Shown here: positions 18,367 to 19,012 of the stretch, one piece after another | How positions within the stretch are numbered: the first letter of the stretch is position 1 | Layout: each line of letters begins with the position of its first letter | Source of the DNA: Desulfovibrio sp. | GTDB taxonomy: Bacteria > Desulfobacterota > Desulfovibrionia > Desulfovibrionales > Desulfovibrionaceae | Length of the DNA: 19,012 nt | NCBI GenBank assembly: GCA_014804905.1 | Contig: JAAUYX010000043.1 | Span: 1 to 19,012 of the forward strand | Direction: 5' to 3' | The notes under the pieces: generated by a model | Database searches by the model: none | Told to the model about the DNA's origin: nothing | The model's input: only the letters and a program-made list of their open reading frames with translations | Program-made: the position numbers and the translations under genes

Positions 18367-19012
18367 TCAGCATTTCACGAGGCCCGATTCCTCAAGCCAG
18401 AAGAATTCGCGCCCGTTGGGGCCCTTCCTGACCACGAGCGCCTTGGCGAGCGCCGGGTCCTTTTCCGGGTAGTCGGAGAGGTGATACATGGTGCGGCCGC
18501 TTTCCTTGCGGTGCAGGCAGGCGTCGAGGTGCATCTGGCAGACATTGAGCAGTTCGAAGGCCTCGTGGATGCGCATGAGGTCATGCAGGTTCCTGGCGCG
18601 CACGCGGTCCTTGTAGCCCTCGATGAAGTTGAGCCTGTCGAGGCCCAGCGCCATGCCCGCCATGTTGCGGCGGAACTTGCCGTAATAATCCATGACCTGC
18701 CGGATGGGGTTCTCGAACTCGCGGTGCGTCATGGAGCCCTTTTCCTCGCGCTTGAGGGGCTTCAGGATGCGCTCCTTTTCCTCGAGGATGGCGGCTTCGG
18801 GAATCCCGCCGAAGTCCGCCACGTCGCGCGCGGCCTCAGCGGCATGGCCGCCGGCCACATAGCCGCCGCACATGGCCCCGGAAAAGCTCGTGAAATTGCA
18901 GCCCGCGAAGAGACCCCTGACCGGAGTTTCCAGGTTGTCGTCCGCCTGGAGCATCCCGGAGGGGCAGAGCTCGCCCACTTCCACTTCCAGGGGCTTCTTG
19001 CTGAACTCGATG
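18367..19012 (-). CDS. FAD-dependent fumarate/APS-reductase-like flavoprotein, C-terminal part
   Basis: The last 214 codons of a flavoprotein whose start lies beyond the window. The segment begins IEFSKKPLEVEVGELCPSGM; then TPVRGLFAGCNFTSFSGAMCGGYVAGGHAAEAARD, the GG-rich FAD-closing motif of succinate dehydrogenase, fumarate reductase and AprA flavoproteins. The helical C-terminal domain (from about MDYYGKFRRNMAGMALGLDRL) and the end (HRKESGRTMYHLSDYPEKDPA) match that superfamily. With the adjacent two-cluster ferredoxin it makes an AprAB-like pair; with the SLC13 carrier downstream the set looks like uptake and redox conversion of an anion. The substrate-binding part is outside the window, so the reaction cannot be decided. 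Confidence 0.85.
   Translation of the reverse strand, partial: IEFSKKPLEVEVGELCPSGMLQADDNLETPVRGLFAGCNFTSFSGAMCGGYVAGGHAAEAARDVADFGGIPEAAILEEKERILKPLKREEKGSMTHREFENPIRQVMDYYGKFRRNMAGMALGLDRLNFIEGYKDRVRARNLHDLMRIHEAFELLNVCQMHLDACLHRKESGRTMYHLSDYPEKDPALAKALVVRKGPNGREFFWLEESGLVKC

Overview
The window is GC-rich, gene-dense bacterial chromosome that starts inside a 5S rRNA gene (end of an rRNA operon) and ends inside a flavoprotein gene. The gene content (flavoredoxin-like flavin reductase, an adenylylsulfate/fumarate-reductase-like flavoprotein with a 2[4Fe-4S] ferredoxin and an SLC13 carrier, RlpA, dUTPase) and the base composition suggest an anaerobic Desulfovibrionaceae-type organism. This is inference from style and families, not a database match.

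Layout. (1) 1-2.7 kb: 3' part of 5S rRNA and its terminator, then on the minus strand a flavin reductase followed by a 604-aa protein with two nucleotidyltransferase domains. (2) 2.9-5.2 kb: a secreted HSL-type alpha/beta hydrolase, a conspicuously AT-rich orphan ORF on the minus strand, and a half-size EamA transporter. (3) 5.2-8.2 kb: the first copy of a structured repeat, dUTPase (minus), then a plus-strand pair of a histone-deacetylase-fold protein with a degraded active site and an exported metallo-beta-lactamase-fold hydrolase, ended by a terminator. (4) 8.2-13.4 kb: a redox cluster of three aldo/keto reductases and two related LysR regulators, arranged as two divergent LysR/AKR modules; a 45-codon membrane ORF trails the first AKR. 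(5) 13.35-15.3 kb: a tightly coupled minus-strand operon of two uncharacterised proteins and the lipoprotein RlpA, with a good promoter. (6) 15.4-16.5 kb: the second, larger repeat copy and a YigZ/IMPACT-family gene, with a terminator shared with the convergent carrier gene. (7) 16.5-19.0 kb: minus-strand flavoprotein, ferredoxin and SLC13 carrier genes, which look like uptake plus reduction or oxidation of an organic or inorganic anion, with an internal terminator ahead of the carrier.

The most unusual item is the pair of dispersed repeats (5223-5409 and 15414-15720). They share a nearly identical core, yet the arms of their outer stem differ by compensatory base changes, and the second copy carries an extra segment of about 115 nt that folds into its own nested hairpin. 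That pattern indicates selection on a folded structure. Second is the deacetylase-like protein, in which one His of the catalytic pair, one metal-binding Asp and the catalytic Tyr are all replaced.
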